Below are positions 18,010 to 26,723 of a DNA stretch of 64,000 nucleotides, in pieces. Position numbers and translations under genes: made by a program. Source of the DNA: Bacteroidales bacterium (GTDB taxonomy: Bacteria > Bacteroidota > Bacteroidia > Bacteroidales > FEN-979). The notes under the pieces were generated by a model. That model was not told where the DNA came from, did no database searches, and saw nothing but the letters and a program-made list of their open reading frames with translations. The stretch is from the NCBI GenBank assembly GCA_023231005.1, contig JALNWG010000017.1:4644-68643 (forward strand). Direction: 5' to 3'. Every line of letters begins with the position of its first letter. The first letter of the stretch is position 1.

Positions 18010-19521
18010 ATGAATTTATATATGATTTTAACTGTATTAACATTTCTTCTTGCCATTATTGGCTTATGGGGAATTTTTTTCAAAGCAGGTGAACCAGGAT
18101 GGAAGGTACTTATACCATTTTACAACTTCTATATTTGGTTAAAAATTATCAGGAAACCACTCTGGTGGTATATTTTTCTGCTCATTCCTTTCATCAATGT
18201 TTTTGTGATCCTTTTAATGGTTGTAGAAATCCTGAAATGCTTTAAAAAATACGGATTAATCCAACAAGCCGTCGGCGTTTTGTTTCCTTTTATATATCTA
18301 CCCTATTTAGCTTTTTCAGCAAAAGAAAAATATTATGATCCGAACAAGACTCCCCCTGTCAAGAAAAGTGCCACCAGAGAATGGGTTGATGCAATTATTT
18401 TTGCAGTTATCGCTGCCAGCATCATCCGGATTTTTCTCATCGAAGCTTATACCATTCCAACCTCCTCCATGGAAAAAACACTTCTGGTTGGAGATTATCT
18501 TTTTGTAAGTAAAATCAGTTTTGGCCCCAAAGTTCCCAATACCCCAATTTCATTCCCGTTTGTCCATCACACGCTACCACTTACAGAAAACACCAAATCT
18601 TATGTTGAATGGATCAAATTGCCATATTATCGATTCCCGGGTTTTTCTGATGTTAAAAACATGGATGTAGTTGTTTTTAATTATCCCGACGGAGACACAC
18701 TTTCTTCAAAATTACAAAGTAATATGAGCTATTATTATTTAGTCAGAAAATTTGGCCGGGAAGCTGTTTGGAACAATAAAGAATATTTTGGTGACATTAT
18801 TTCCCGACCGGTTGATAAACGGGAAAACTTTATCAAACGGTGTATCGGTATCCCAGGAGACACTATAAAAATTATTGATCGCAAAGTATTTATCAATGGA
18901 AAAGAAGAAAAAAACCCAGGAAACAGACAATTCAAATATCTTGTCAAGACCAATGGGAATCCGATCAATGAAAAAAACTTTGAAAAACTCGACATTACTG
19001 AACCTCCGACCAATTATTTAGATGCTTACGAGTTGACATTATCTGAACCAGCCATTGAGAAACTGAAACAGTACAATAACGTAGTGGGTATTGAACCTAT
19101 TATTGCCCCAAGAAATACCTGGGACTCGAATCTGTTTCCATTTGATTCAACTTTCGTCTGGAATGTAGATAATTATGGTCCCATCTGGATTCCTAAAAAA
19201 GGTGTTACTGTCGCTCTTACCATAGGAAATCTTCCACTTTACGAACGCATCATCAAGGTTTTCGAGGGGAATAAACTGGAAATCCTTGGTGGAAAAATAT
19301 TTATCAATGGCAAAGAATCACGCGCCTACACATTTAAACAAAACTACTACTGGATGATGGGTGATAACCGTCATAATTCAATGGATTCAAGGTATTGGGG
19401 ATTCGTTCCGGAAGATCATATTGTTGGAAAAGCAGTTTTTGTTTGGCTTTCACTCAAGCCCAATAAATCCATTCTGGAAGGAAAAATCCGTTGGAATAAA
19501 TTGATGCGAATTGTAAAATAA
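18010..19521 (+). CDS. lepB: Signal peptidase I, long form with N-terminal membrane domain
   Basis: Inner-membrane protease that removes signal peptides. The Ser-Lys dyad is visible: Ser153 in IPTSSMEKTL and Lys276 in FIKRCIGIPGDTI. Box E is MMGDNRHNSMDSRYWGFVP near the C-terminus. The first ~110 residues hold four hydrophobic segments of DUF5684 type before the final anchoring helix (~125-145). The catalytic domain carries insertions, including ~85 residues between the Lys box and box E, making 503 residues in total, as seen in other Bacteroidetes. It follows dapB by 47 bases. Confidence 0.95.
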   Translation: MNLYMILTVLTFLLAIIGLWGIFFKAGEPGWKVLIPFYNFYIWLKIIRKPLWWYIFLLIPFINVFVILLMVVEILKCFKKYGLIQQAVGVLFPFIYLPYLAFSAKEKYYDPNKTPPVKKSATREWVDAIIFAVIAASIIRIFLIEAYTIPTSSMEKTLLVGDYLFVSKISFGPKVPNTPISFPFVHHTLPLTENTKSYVEWIKLPYYRFPGFSDVKNMDVVVFNYPDGDTLSSKLQSNMSYYYLVRKFGREAVWNNKEYFGDIISRPVDKRENFIKRCIGIPGDTIKIIDRKVFINGKEEKNPGNRQFKYLVKTNGNPINEKNFEKLDITEPPTNYLDAYELTLSEPAIEKLKQYNNVVGIEPIIAPRNTWDSNLFPFDSTFVWNVDNYGPIWIPKKGVTVALTIGNLPLYERIIKVFEGNKLEILGGKIFINGKESRAYTFKQNYYWMMGDNRHNSMDSRYWGFVPEDHIVGKAVFVWLSLKPNKSILEGKIRWNKLMRIVK

Positions 19522-19588
19522 CTAATTTTGTCACTGGACATAGCGAATTCCAATCTTATCAGTGCAAATAAACTTTAAACCAATCATT

Positions 19589-20272
19589 ATGAAAAAAGTA
19601 CTCTTTATCCTGACCGTATTTGCGTGTTACATATTAGTTTCCCCAATATCCCTTTCGGCCGGGAAACCGTTTGAAGGCGTTATCACCTTTAAAATCACTT
19701 ATCCCGACAGTAAATTCTCTGAAAGCCAACTAGCTATGTTTCCAAAAGTCCTTACCGTGTCTATCAAGGGAACCAAAGCAAGAACCGAAATACAGATGAA
19801 CGGGATGAATACAGTTGAAATTACTGATTATACTTCAAAGACAAAAGTTGCGCTCCTCAACATGATGGGTCAAAAGTATGCCCTTAAACAAACAAATGCC
19901 GATATCGAAAAAGAGATGTCAGAGGGAGGAATACCCAAGGTTGAGTTATTTGGTGAGACCAAAATAATTGCTGGTTATACTTGTAAAAAAGCTGTTGTAA
20001 CCGTCAATGATGATGGCGTTAAAAGCACTTTCGAAGCTTTTTATTCTCCTGAACTTGGAAACAAACTGGCCAACTTTGATAGCCCTGTATACAAAGATAT
20101 TGATGGTGTACTGTTGGAGTTTCTCCTTAAAAACCACAATGTAAACATGAAGTTCACAGCCATATCTATTGAGAAAAAGAATCTTTCTGCTAAAGAGTTT
20201 GAAATTCCTTCCGATTATGTTCTTACGACACAGGAAGAGCTCAAAAGTAAATTTGGTGGCGGAGGAGAGTAA
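19589..20272 (+). CDS. Secreted protein of unknown function (DUF4412-like)
   Basis: About 227 residues from the ATG at 19589, which gives a clean signal peptide (MKKVLFILTVFACYILVSP...SLSAG); an upstream in-frame GTG would add nine residues before it. The mature part begins FEGVITFKITY and includes AGYTCKKAVVTV, a single conserved-looking Cys, and a run of strands, resembling DUF4412-type periplasmic proteins of Bacteroidetes. The tail is GGGGE. The stop overlaps no neighbour; ftsK begins five bases later, so the Gly-rich end also encodes the GGAGGAG ribosome-binding site for ftsK. Function unknown. Confidence 0.65.
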   Translation: MKKVLFILTVFACYILVSPISLSAGKPFEGVITFKITYPDSKFSESQLAMFPKVLTVSIKGTKARTEIQMNGMNTVEITDYTSKTKVALLNMMGQKYALKQTNADIEKEMSEGGIPKVELFGETKIIAGYTCKKAVVTVNDDGVKSTFEAFYSPELGNKLANFDSPVYKDIDGVLLEFLLKNHNVNMKFTAISIEKKNLSAKEFEIPSDYVLTTQEELKSKFGGGGE

Positions 20273-20277
20273 ATCTC

Positions 20278-22791
20278 ATGGTGAAACAAAGCAACCAGTT
20301 TAGGACCAATACCTTCAAGGAGGAGAATCAACCGGCACCCAGCCTCGACGAACCATTACCCATTGAGGAGAATAACACGAAAAAGCCGGAAGGACGGAAG
20401 AAAAAAACCGTCAAGGAAAAGAAACAGACGCTTCCAAAGCAACCAAAAGTACTCACGGAAGCTGAAATTGCTCGTCATGAAAAGCGATTTCGTGTTCTTG
20501 GACTTTTTTTTCTCCTATTGTCCATTTATTTACTACTCTCTTTTACTTCCTATATAATAAACTGGAAACACGATTACGATTTCCCTGATTCTGTTTTTAA
20601 GCATTTCACCATAGATGGATTTTTCGACACCACGGTTGTCCTTGATAATTGGATGGGGAAGTTCGGTGCGTTAACAGGATATTTATTTATTTCGAAATGG
20701 TTTGGGATTTCTTCCTTCTTTTTCGTCATCATTTTATTTAATACCGGGATTAAACAGTTTTTTCATTTCACCCTGCTTCCTTTATGGGCAACCGTTGAGT
20801 ATTGTTTTTTTGGCATTTTATGGACTCCGGTATTACTCGGTATGGTTGTTCCTGGGAATGATTTGTTGAGCGGTGTATATGGATTTCAGATGAATATTTG
20901 GTTGGTAGGATTTTTGGGCGCTTCTGGTCTGGCCATGTTACTTGGTTTTTCTTTCTTAAGTTTTTTTATTCTGGCCTTTAATATCCCTTTTCGTTGGCTT
21001 AAAAAAAACTCACCAGTTGAAATTCCCTTGGAGCAAAACCATGAACCTACTGATATTTCCCCTGACAATCTCCAGGGAAAACCAGAACCTGAACCAGCTG
21101 AAACGTATCCATCCAACTTAATGAAAACTGAAGAAATTCCTGCTGCAACTCAGGTTGAGTTTGACATCCCTGATCCCCAAAAAACGGATTCTGACAACGC
21201 TCCCGGTATTGAACTTCAAATAGAGAACCCTGTTGAGGAAGTATCTGGAAATGGAAAAATTGAGCATCAAACCCTTGAAACAAGATATGATCCAACTCTA
21301 GATTTATCAAGTTATAAATTTCCACCACTTGACTTGTTGAAAGAATATGGAGGAGACGCTGTTAATGTTAGAAAAGAAGAGCTTGAAACCAATAAGGATA
21401 AAATTGTACAGACCCTTTCAAATTACGACATCCGGATACAGAAAATAAAGGCAACGATTGGCCCAGCTGTTACATTATATGAAATCGTTCCTGAACCTGG
21501 TGTAAGAATATCTCGGATAAAAAATCTCGAAGATGATATCGCCCTTAGTCTTGCTGCGATGGGGATCCGGATTATTGCACCAATCCCTGGAAAAGGAACG
21601 ATCGGAATTGAAGTACCGAATCAAAATCCGGAAATCGTCTCTATTAAATCACTTTTAGCCACAGATAAATTTAAGACGACCTCTTTTGAACTCCCTATTG
21701 TTCTAGGAAAAACTATTTCCAACGAAACTTTTATTGCGGATCTTGCCAAAATGCCCCATTTGCTGATGGCTGGCGCTACCGGACAAGGAAAATCTGTGGG
21801 TTTGAATACCATCATTACATCCTTGTTGTATAAAAGACATCCTTCACAGGTCAAATTTGTTATGATCGATCCCAAAAAGGTCGAACTCACCCTTTACTCG
21901 AAAATAGAAAGGCATTTCCTTGCCAAACTTCCGGATTCGGAAGAAGCTATTATTACCGATACAAAAAAAGTGATTCGCACCCTGAATTCACTTAATATTG
22001 AAATGGACAGCCGATATGATCTGTTAAGAGATGCCCAGGTAAGAAATATTAAAGAATACAACGAAAAATTTTTCACCAGGAAATTGAACCCAAATGAGGG
22101 ACACCATTTTCTGCCTTATATTGTTCTTGTTATCGATGAATTTGCAGATCTGATCATGACTGCAGGCAGGGAAATTGAAACACCGCTTACACGCCTCGCA
22201 CAGTTGGCAAGAGCTACAGGAATCCATCTGATTATAGCCACCCAACGCCCTTCCGTCAATATTATTACCGGTACGATCAAAGCCAATTTCCCTGCCAGAA
22301 TTGCTTTTCGGGTCATCTCAAAAATCGATTCCCGTACAATCCTCGATTCTTCTGGCGCAGATCAACTGATTGGCCGTGGAGATATGCTCCTTTCAACAGG
22401 GAGTGACCTGATCCGATTGCAATGTGCCTTTGTTGACACCCCTGAAATTGATAAAGTTACAGAATTCATCGGCAGTCAGAGAGGCTATCCCGAAGCTTAT
22501 CCGCTTCCGGAATATTATGATGAAGAAGGGGGATCTTCCAAAGAATTTAATCCTGAAGACAGAGATGAATTTTTTGCGGAAGCTGCCCGCATGGTTGTAG
22601 AACATCAACACGGTTCTACCTCCTTGTTACAGCGGAAACTTAAACTTGGATATAACCGGGCTGGGAGATTGATTGATCAACTGGAAAGTGCTGGAATCGT
22701 TGGCCCTTTTGAAGGGAGCAAAGCCCGCGAGGTACGTTTCAAAGATATGAATGCGCTTGAAGAACATTTAAAAATGCTTGGACAAGATTGA
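20278..22791 (+). CDS. ftsK: DNA translocase FtsK/SpoIIIE
   Basis: Septal DNA pump that clears and aligns chromosome termini. The N-terminal region holds a basic cytoplasmic tail and four or so membrane helices (~75-235). An acidic, Pro/Glu-rich linker (~245-330) follows. The motor domain has Walker A AGATGQGKS (~498-506), Walker B YIVLVIDEFADLIMTA, and the RecA-like QLARATGIHLIIATQRPSVN. The gamma winged-helix domain that reads KOPS-like sequences is at the end (LLQRKLKLGYNRAGRLIDQLE). Length 837. A strong Shine-Dalgarno, GGAGGAG, precedes the ATG. The stop is 40 bases before lolA. Confidence 0.96.
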   Translation: MVKQSNQFRTNTFKEENQPAPSLDEPLPIEENNTKKPEGRKKKTVKEKKQTLPKQPKVLTEAEIARHEKRFRVLGLFFLLLSIYLLLSFTSYIINWKHDYDFPDSVFKHFTIDGFFDTTVVLDNWMGKFGALTGYLFISKWFGISSFFFVIILFNTGIKQFFHFTLLPLWATVEYCFFGILWTPVLLGMVVPGNDLLSGVYGFQMNIWLVGFLGASGLAMLLGFSFLSFFILAFNIPFRWLKKNSPVEIPLEQNHEPTDISPDNLQGKPEPEPAETYPSNLMKTEEIPAATQVEFDIPDPQKTDSDNAPGIELQIENPVEEVSGNGKIEHQTLETRYDPTLDLSSYKFPPLDLLKEYGGDAVNVRKEELETNKDKIVQTLSNYDIRIQKIKATIGPAVTLYEIVPEPGVRISRIKNLEDDIALSLAAMGIRIIAPIPGKGTIGIEVPNQNPEIVSIKSLLATDKFKTTSFELPIVLGKTISNETFIADLAKMPHLLMAGATGQGKSVGLNTIITSLLYKRHPSQVKFVMIDPKKVELTLYSKIERHFLAKLPDSEEAIITDTKKVIRTLNSLNIEMDSRYDLLRDAQVRNIKEYNEKFFTRKLNPNEGHHFLPYIVLVIDEFADLIMTAGREIETPLTRLAQLARATGIHLIIATQRPSVNIITGTIKANFPARIAFRVISKIDSRTILDSSGADQLIGRGDMLLSTGSDLIRLQCAFVDTPEIDKVTEFIGSQRGYPEAYPLPEYYDEEGGSSKEFNPEDRDEFFAEAARMVVEHQHGSTSLLQRKLKLGYNRAGRLIDQLESAGIVGPFEGSKAREVRFKDMNALEEHLKMLGQD

Positions 22792-22831
22792 AACAACTGA
22801 ATCAATGGTTTTAAATAAAAGTCAAAACACT

Positions 22832-23461
22832 ATGAGAATTACATTAATGGGGATGTTATTGCTTTTCACATTCATTGGTAATTGCCAAACGAAAGATGCA
22901 AAAGCAATAGCTATTCTGGAAGAAGTCAGTGCAAAGACAAAATCCTATAAATCAATAAAAGTTGAATTTGCTTATACAATGGTTAACACAAAAGCAAAAA
23001 TCAACGAAGAAAAATCCGGTTCCCTGTTAATTTCAGGAGATAAATATAAAATGAATGCTGCTGGACAAACGGTTTTTTGTGATGGAAAAACCATCTGGAC
23101 ATATCTAAAAGAGTCTAATGAAGTACAGGTGAATTCTCTTGATAACAAAGATGATGCCCTTACTCCTTCTAAATTATTGACTTCTTACAATTCTAATTAC
23201 AAATCAAAAATCATTAAGAGCAATGACCCAGCTGTTGAATTGATTGAGCTGGTTCCAAATGTCAGTAAAAATTTTTCAAAAGCAATTCTTGGAGTTGATA
23301 AATTAAAAAAACAGATAAAAAGTTTTTCTATTTTCGATAAAAGCGGAAACGTCTTTACTTATAAAATAAAAACCTTCATTACAAACGCTCCTGTTTCTAC
23401 TGCTGATTTTTCTTTTGATGAAAAGAAATTTCCGGGGGTTGAAGTGATAGATATGCGTTAA
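22832..23461 (+). CDS. lolA: Outer-membrane lipoprotein carrier LolA-like protein
   Basis: Periplasmic chaperone that would carry lipoproteins to the outer membrane. I choose ATG 22832 because it opens a signal peptide directly (MRITLMGMLLLFTFIGNC); an ATG at 22805 is also possible. The mature part shows the LolA pattern: repeated K-SIKVEFAYTM strands, SGSLLISGDKYKMNAAGQTVFCDGKTIWTYL-type segment (the core is 'FCDGKTIWTYL'), and TYKIKTFITNAPV near the end. The signal sequence ends with a cysteine (GNC), so the protein itself could be a lipoprotein. It follows ftsK, the usual Bacteroidetes neighbourhood. Confidence 0.8.
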   Translation: MRITLMGMLLLFTFIGNCQTKDAKAIAILEEVSAKTKSYKSIKVEFAYTMVNTKAKINEEKSGSLLISGDKYKMNAAGQTVFCDGKTIWTYLKESNEVQVNSLDNKDDALTPSKLLTSYNSNYKSKIIKSNDPAVELIELVPNVSKNFSKAILGVDKLKKQIKSFSIFDKSGNVFTYKIKTFITNAPVSTADFSFDEKKFPGVEVIDMR

Positions 23462-23463
23462 CA

Positions 23464-24309
23464 ATGCAATCATGGCAGACCAGCGATCCTGAGCAATTAT
23501 TAAAGATTGCCAATAAGATCAGAATATCGATTGTTGAAAGTCTTACTGAGGCCGGTTCGGGGCATTTAGGAGGGTCTCTGGATCTGGCAGATATTTTTTC
23601 CTGCCTCTACTTTTGCATATTAAAAAATGATCCTAAAAATCCCGGTTGGTCTGATCGTGATCGATTGGTCTTATCTATTGGACATGTTGTTCCAGTCCTC
23701 TATGCTACACTTGCTCATGCCGGATATTTCCCCATTGAGGAACTCAATACATTAAGAAAATTGAATAGTCGTTTGCAGGGACATCCTGCCAGAGATCGTG
23801 GTCTGCCGGGAATTGAACTATCTGCAGGGTCATTAGGTCAAGGTTTATCAGTAGGGACAGGAATGGCGCTTGCAGGGAAATCAGATCACCGGACACATCG
23901 GATTTTTGTCATTTTAGGGGATGGTGAACTCCAGGAAGGGTCAGTTTGGGAAGCTGCCATGTCGGCTGCCCACTATCATTTAGATAATTTAATTGCTATT
24001 GTTGATCGGAATGGGTTGCAAATAGACGGAAGAACTGAAAATGTCATGAAACTGGAGCCCTTGATGGATAAATGGAGAAGTTTTGGTTGGTTGGTTTTTT
24101 CTATCGACGGGCATAATCCTGAACAATTGCTTGAAACGGTAAAAATGATTCAATTAGAAAAGAACCGACCATCTGTTATCCTTGCTAACACTTGCATGGG
24201 GAAGGGTATCCTACGGATCGAAGGAGATCCTCACTGGCATGGGAAAGTGCCCAACAAGGAAGAATCAATTGAGTTTATTGAGGAATTGAAAAATAAATTC
24301 AACCAATGA
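23464..24309 (+). CDS. Transketolase, N-terminal (TPP-binding) subunit
   Basis: First half of a split transketolase, 281 residues, of the pentose phosphate pathway. It contains GSGHLGGSLDLADI, the TPP-binding motif GDGELQEGSVWEAAMSAAHY and IAIVDRNGLQIDGRTE. The C-terminal half is encoded next, with a 4-base overlap (ATGA), so the subunits should be made in equal amounts. Such split enzymes are frequent in Bacteroidetes, Archaea and Firmicutes. Related split enzymes can act on other sugars or as 1-deoxyxylulose-like synthases, but transketolase is the best call. Confidence 0.9.
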   Translation: MQSWQTSDPEQLLKIANKIRISIVESLTEAGSGHLGGSLDLADIFSCLYFCILKNDPKNPGWSDRDRLVLSIGHVVPVLYATLAHAGYFPIEELNTLRKLNSRLQGHPARDRGLPGIELSAGSLGQGLSVGTGMALAGKSDHRTHRIFVILGDGELQEGSVWEAAMSAAHYHLDNLIAIVDRNGLQIDGRTENVMKLEPLMDKWRSFGWLVFSIDGHNPEQLLETVKMIQLEKNRPSVILANTCMGKGILRIEGDPHWHGKVPNKEESIEFIEELKNKFNQ

Positions 24310-25277
24310 ATACCTTCAGAAATAAAGGGGATAAGCCGACAAAGATAGGTTTTGGTGAAGGTTTGGTTGAGGCAGGGAATCGAAATCAGAAAGTGGTTGT
24401 CTTGGGGGCTGATATAACTTCGTCGGTAGGTGTCAATTTTTTTGCTGAAACTTTTCCGACCCGTTTTTTTTCATTGGGCATTGCAGAGCAGAATTGTATT
24501 GGGATAGCTGCAGGACTTTCATTAGAAGGCAAAATTCCAGTATTTTCCACATACGGTGTTTTCGCCTCTCTCAGGGCTGCCGATCAGATTAGAGTTTCTG
24601 TTTGCTACAACAATTTACATGTGATTATTGGTGGGGCACATTGCGGCGTGTCGGTAGGTCCGGACGGAGCGACTCATCAAGCTCTGGAAGATATAGCCAT
24701 CATGAGGGTGTTGCCCAATATGACAGTACTGTCTCCCTGCGATGCAACCCAAACCAAACAAGCTACTCTGGCAGCCATAGAAAATTGTAACGGTCCGGTA
24801 TATCTTCGATTTGGCCGTGAGCCCATGCCAGATTTCACCGATAGCTCCAGTAAATTTATCATCGGAAAAGCCCATGTACTTCACCCGGGGAATGATCTTT
24901 CAATCATCGCCACCGGACATCTTGTTTGGGAAGCCTTGCAGGCAGCTTATTTTTTGGAAACCATTGGCTATTCAATCAGGGTAATAAACGTTCACACCAT
25001 TAAACCCATTGATGTAAAGATCATTATACAGGCAGCCCGGGAAACCGGAGCCATTATTACTGCTGAAGAACACCAGATTTATGGAGGCCTTGGAAGCGCT
25101 GTGTCAGAAGTCGTTACACAATTTCATCCGGTTCCCATATCATTTGTCGGAATGAATGATAAGTTTGGAGAATCAGGTACACCCGGAGAACTCATGGAAA
25201 AATTTGGAATGACTACCCATAACCTGATTAAATCCTGTAAAAAAATGTTAGCCAGGAAAAAAAATGGGTTCAAGTGA
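24306..25277 (+). CDS. Transketolase, C-terminal (pyrimidine-binding) subunit
   Basis: Second half of the split transketolase, 323 residues. It holds the pyrimidine-binding domain, with FFSLGIAEQNCIGIAAGLS (the catalytic Glu in the AEQN motif that activates TPP) and VGPDGATHQALEDIA, then the C-terminal domain with EEHQIYGGLGSAVSEV and GMNDKFGESGTPGEL. The gene starts within the end of the N-terminal subunit gene. The last 30 bases overlap the 3' end of truA on the other strand. Confidence 0.9.
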   Translation: MNTFRNKGDKPTKIGFGEGLVEAGNRNQKVVVLGADITSSVGVNFFAETFPTRFFSLGIAEQNCIGIAAGLSLEGKIPVFSTYGVFASLRAADQIRVSVCYNNLHVIIGGAHCGVSVGPDGATHQALEDIAIMRVLPNMTVLSPCDATQTKQATLAAIENCNGPVYLRFGREPMPDFTDSSSKFIIGKAHVLHPGNDLSIIATGHLVWEALQAAYFLETIGYSIRVINVHTIKPIDVKIIIQAARETGAIITAEEHQIYGGLGSAVSEVVTQFHPVPISFVGMNDKFGESGTPGELMEKFGMTTHNLIKSCKKMLARKKNGFK

Positions 25278-26033
25278 ATAAACCGTTTCAGGGTATTGAA
25301 TTGAATGGAGGAATAACCCTTTTGCCGGAACAGATTCGCCGGCATTGCAACGATTTTTACTTTCTACGATTTGTCTTACCTCTTCCATCGTAATTTTCTC
25401 TTTCCCCACTTCCAGTAAAGTACCAACGATAGCACGAACCATATTCCTTAAAAACCGATTGGCCGTAATGGTAAATGTTAGCCCATCATCCACTGTTTCC
25501 CATCGGGCATAAAGAATTTTACAAATGTTGGTACGAGTGTCATGGTCTACTTTTGAAAATGAAGTAAAATCGGAATACTCTGTCAGTAAATCAGCTCCAG
25601 TATTCATCAACTGCATATCAATTTTACCAAAAAGATAGAATGAGAATGGATACCTGAAAGGATTTTTTCGGGTAGTGATATAATATTTATAAGTTCTGGA
25701 TACAGCACTAAACCGGGCATGAGCTTTTTCCGGTACCGGAAAGATTGAAAAAACCACGATCTGATGATTAAGGAACCGATTCAATTTAAATACAAGGTCT
25801 TTCCGTTCTTCCTCCCCCAGTTTTACCTGAATATCAAAATGAGCAAAATAGGATGTAGCATGTACACCAGAATCGGTTCTGCCTGCACCGGTTAAGGTGA
25901 TTGGAAAGTGCATTACCAATGTCATTACAGATTCCATAACCTGTTGAATGGTCACGCTGTTGGACTGTCGTTGCCATCCGTGAAAGTTGGTTCCATCATA
26001 AGCAAGATGGATAAAATACCTGAAATAAGCCAT
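25248..26033 (-). CDS. truA: tRNA pseudouridine(38-40) synthase TruA
   Basis: Modifies positions 38-40 of many tRNA anticodon stems. Opening MAYFRYFIHLAYDGTNFHGW is characteristic and fixes the start at ATG 26033, rather than an upstream TTG. The catalytic aspartate is Asp54 in GAGRTDSGVHA. FSAVSRTYKYYI and RFLRNMVRAIVGTL are further family motifs. Length 261. It is divergent from the first hydrogenase operon, sharing the 200-base region with the Rex-type sites. Confidence 0.96.
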   Translation of the reverse strand: MAYFRYFIHLAYDGTNFHGWQRQSNSVTIQQVMESVMTLVMHFPITLTGAGRTDSGVHATSYFAHFDIQVKLGEEERKDLVFKLNRFLNHQIVVFSIFPVPEKAHARFSAVSRTYKYYITTRKNPFRYPFSFYLFGKIDMQLMNTGADLLTEYSDFTSFSKVDHDTRTNICKILYARWETVDDGLTFTITANRFLRNMVRAIVGTLLEVGKEKITMEEVRQIVESKNRCNAGESVPAKGLFLHSIQYPETVYSLEPIFFPG

Positions 26034-26116
26034 TGGAGACGTATAGGAAAACAAAAGTAATAAATTAGAATTTAGACTATTTATAAATTGTCTTTTTATG
26101 AAAAAAAGACATTCAG

Positions 26117-26134
26117 TTGTTAAATAAATAACAA
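26117..26134 (+). promoter_or_regulatory. Rex-type operator 1 before hydrogenase operon 1
   Basis: TTGTTAAATAAATAACAA. The outer halves TTGTTA/TAACAA are perfect inverted repeats in the TTGTtAA-N4-TTaACAA layout known for Rex sites in low-GC bacteria. It lies just upstream of a likely -7 element, TATTTTTG (26144-26151). A Rex protein is encoded at 52946-53587. Assignment by pattern only. Confidence 0.65.
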
Positions 26135-26161
26135 ATAAAATGATATTTTTGCTTAATAAAA

Positions 26162-26179
26162 CTGTTAATTATTTAACAA
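26162..26179 (+). promoter_or_regulatory. Rex-type operator 2 before hydrogenase operon 1
   Basis: CTGTTAATTATTTAACAA. TGTTAA-TTAT-TTAACA is a perfect 6+6 inverted repeat around a 4-base spacer, the best Rex-like site in the window. It is just downstream of the likely -7 element, so a bound repressor would block transcription from that promoter. Confidence 0.7.
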
Positions 26180-26233
26180 GTGCTTTCTAACAATCGTTAA
26201 AATATTTAATATTAACAACTTAAAATAAATATT

Positions 26234-26698
26234 ATGAATGAATGCCAGGAATTAGTAAGGGAGTTGGCCGACAAATATGGTCGAAACAGGACCAGTCTGC
26301 TTCCCATTCTTCAAGGGGTAATTGAAAAGAACAACTATCTTTCAGATACTTGTATGACAGACATAGCCAAAGAGCTTGATCTGTCTGCTGCACAAGTATT
26401 TGGAACTGCTACATTTTATTCTTTTCTCGATACGGTTCCCCGTGGAAAATATATTATTCGAGTTTGCCAGACCATTACCTGCGACATGCATGGAAAGAAA
26501 ATGATCATTCAAACCCTGGAGGATATGCTGAAGATCAAGGTTGGTGAGACAACGCCGGACAAAAAATTCACTCTTCTTGAAACCAATTGTTTAGGTTGGT
26601 GTCATGAAGGGCCCGCCATGCTGATTAATGAACAACCTTTCAGTGGTCTGACTACTGAAAAAGTACACGATATCATCAGTGAATATATCAATAAATAA
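26234..26698 (+). CDS. hydC: NuoE-like [2Fe-2S] subunit of hydrogenase 1 (HydC)
   Basis: Thioredoxin-fold subunit that carries one [2Fe-2S] cluster next to the flavin subunit. Its ligands are visible as C78, C83, C119 and C123 (VCQTITC and NCLGWC), the C-x4-C...C-x3-C pattern of complex I subunit E/24 kDa. The N-terminal helical bundle includes VFGTATFYSFLDTVPRGKY, typical of the family. Length 154 is full. It begins a three-gene operon with the flavin subunit and the [FeFe] catalytic subunit, behind two Rex-type sites, so expression probably rises when NADH accumulates. Confidence 0.92.
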   Translation: MNECQELVRELADKYGRNRTSLLPILQGVIEKNNYLSDTCMTDIAKELDLSAAQVFGTATFYSFLDTVPRGKYIIRVCQTITCDMHGKKMIIQTLEDMLKIKVGETTPDKKFTLLETNCLGWCHEGPAMLINEQPFSGLTTEKVHDIISEYINK

Positions 26699-26723
26699 TT
26701 CAAAAAATAAAAGGAGAACAGTC

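Noticed and set aside
26190..26220. Third Rex-like site GTTAA...TTAAC before operon 1.
   Set aside because: Half-sites are too far apart and the region is merely AT-rich.
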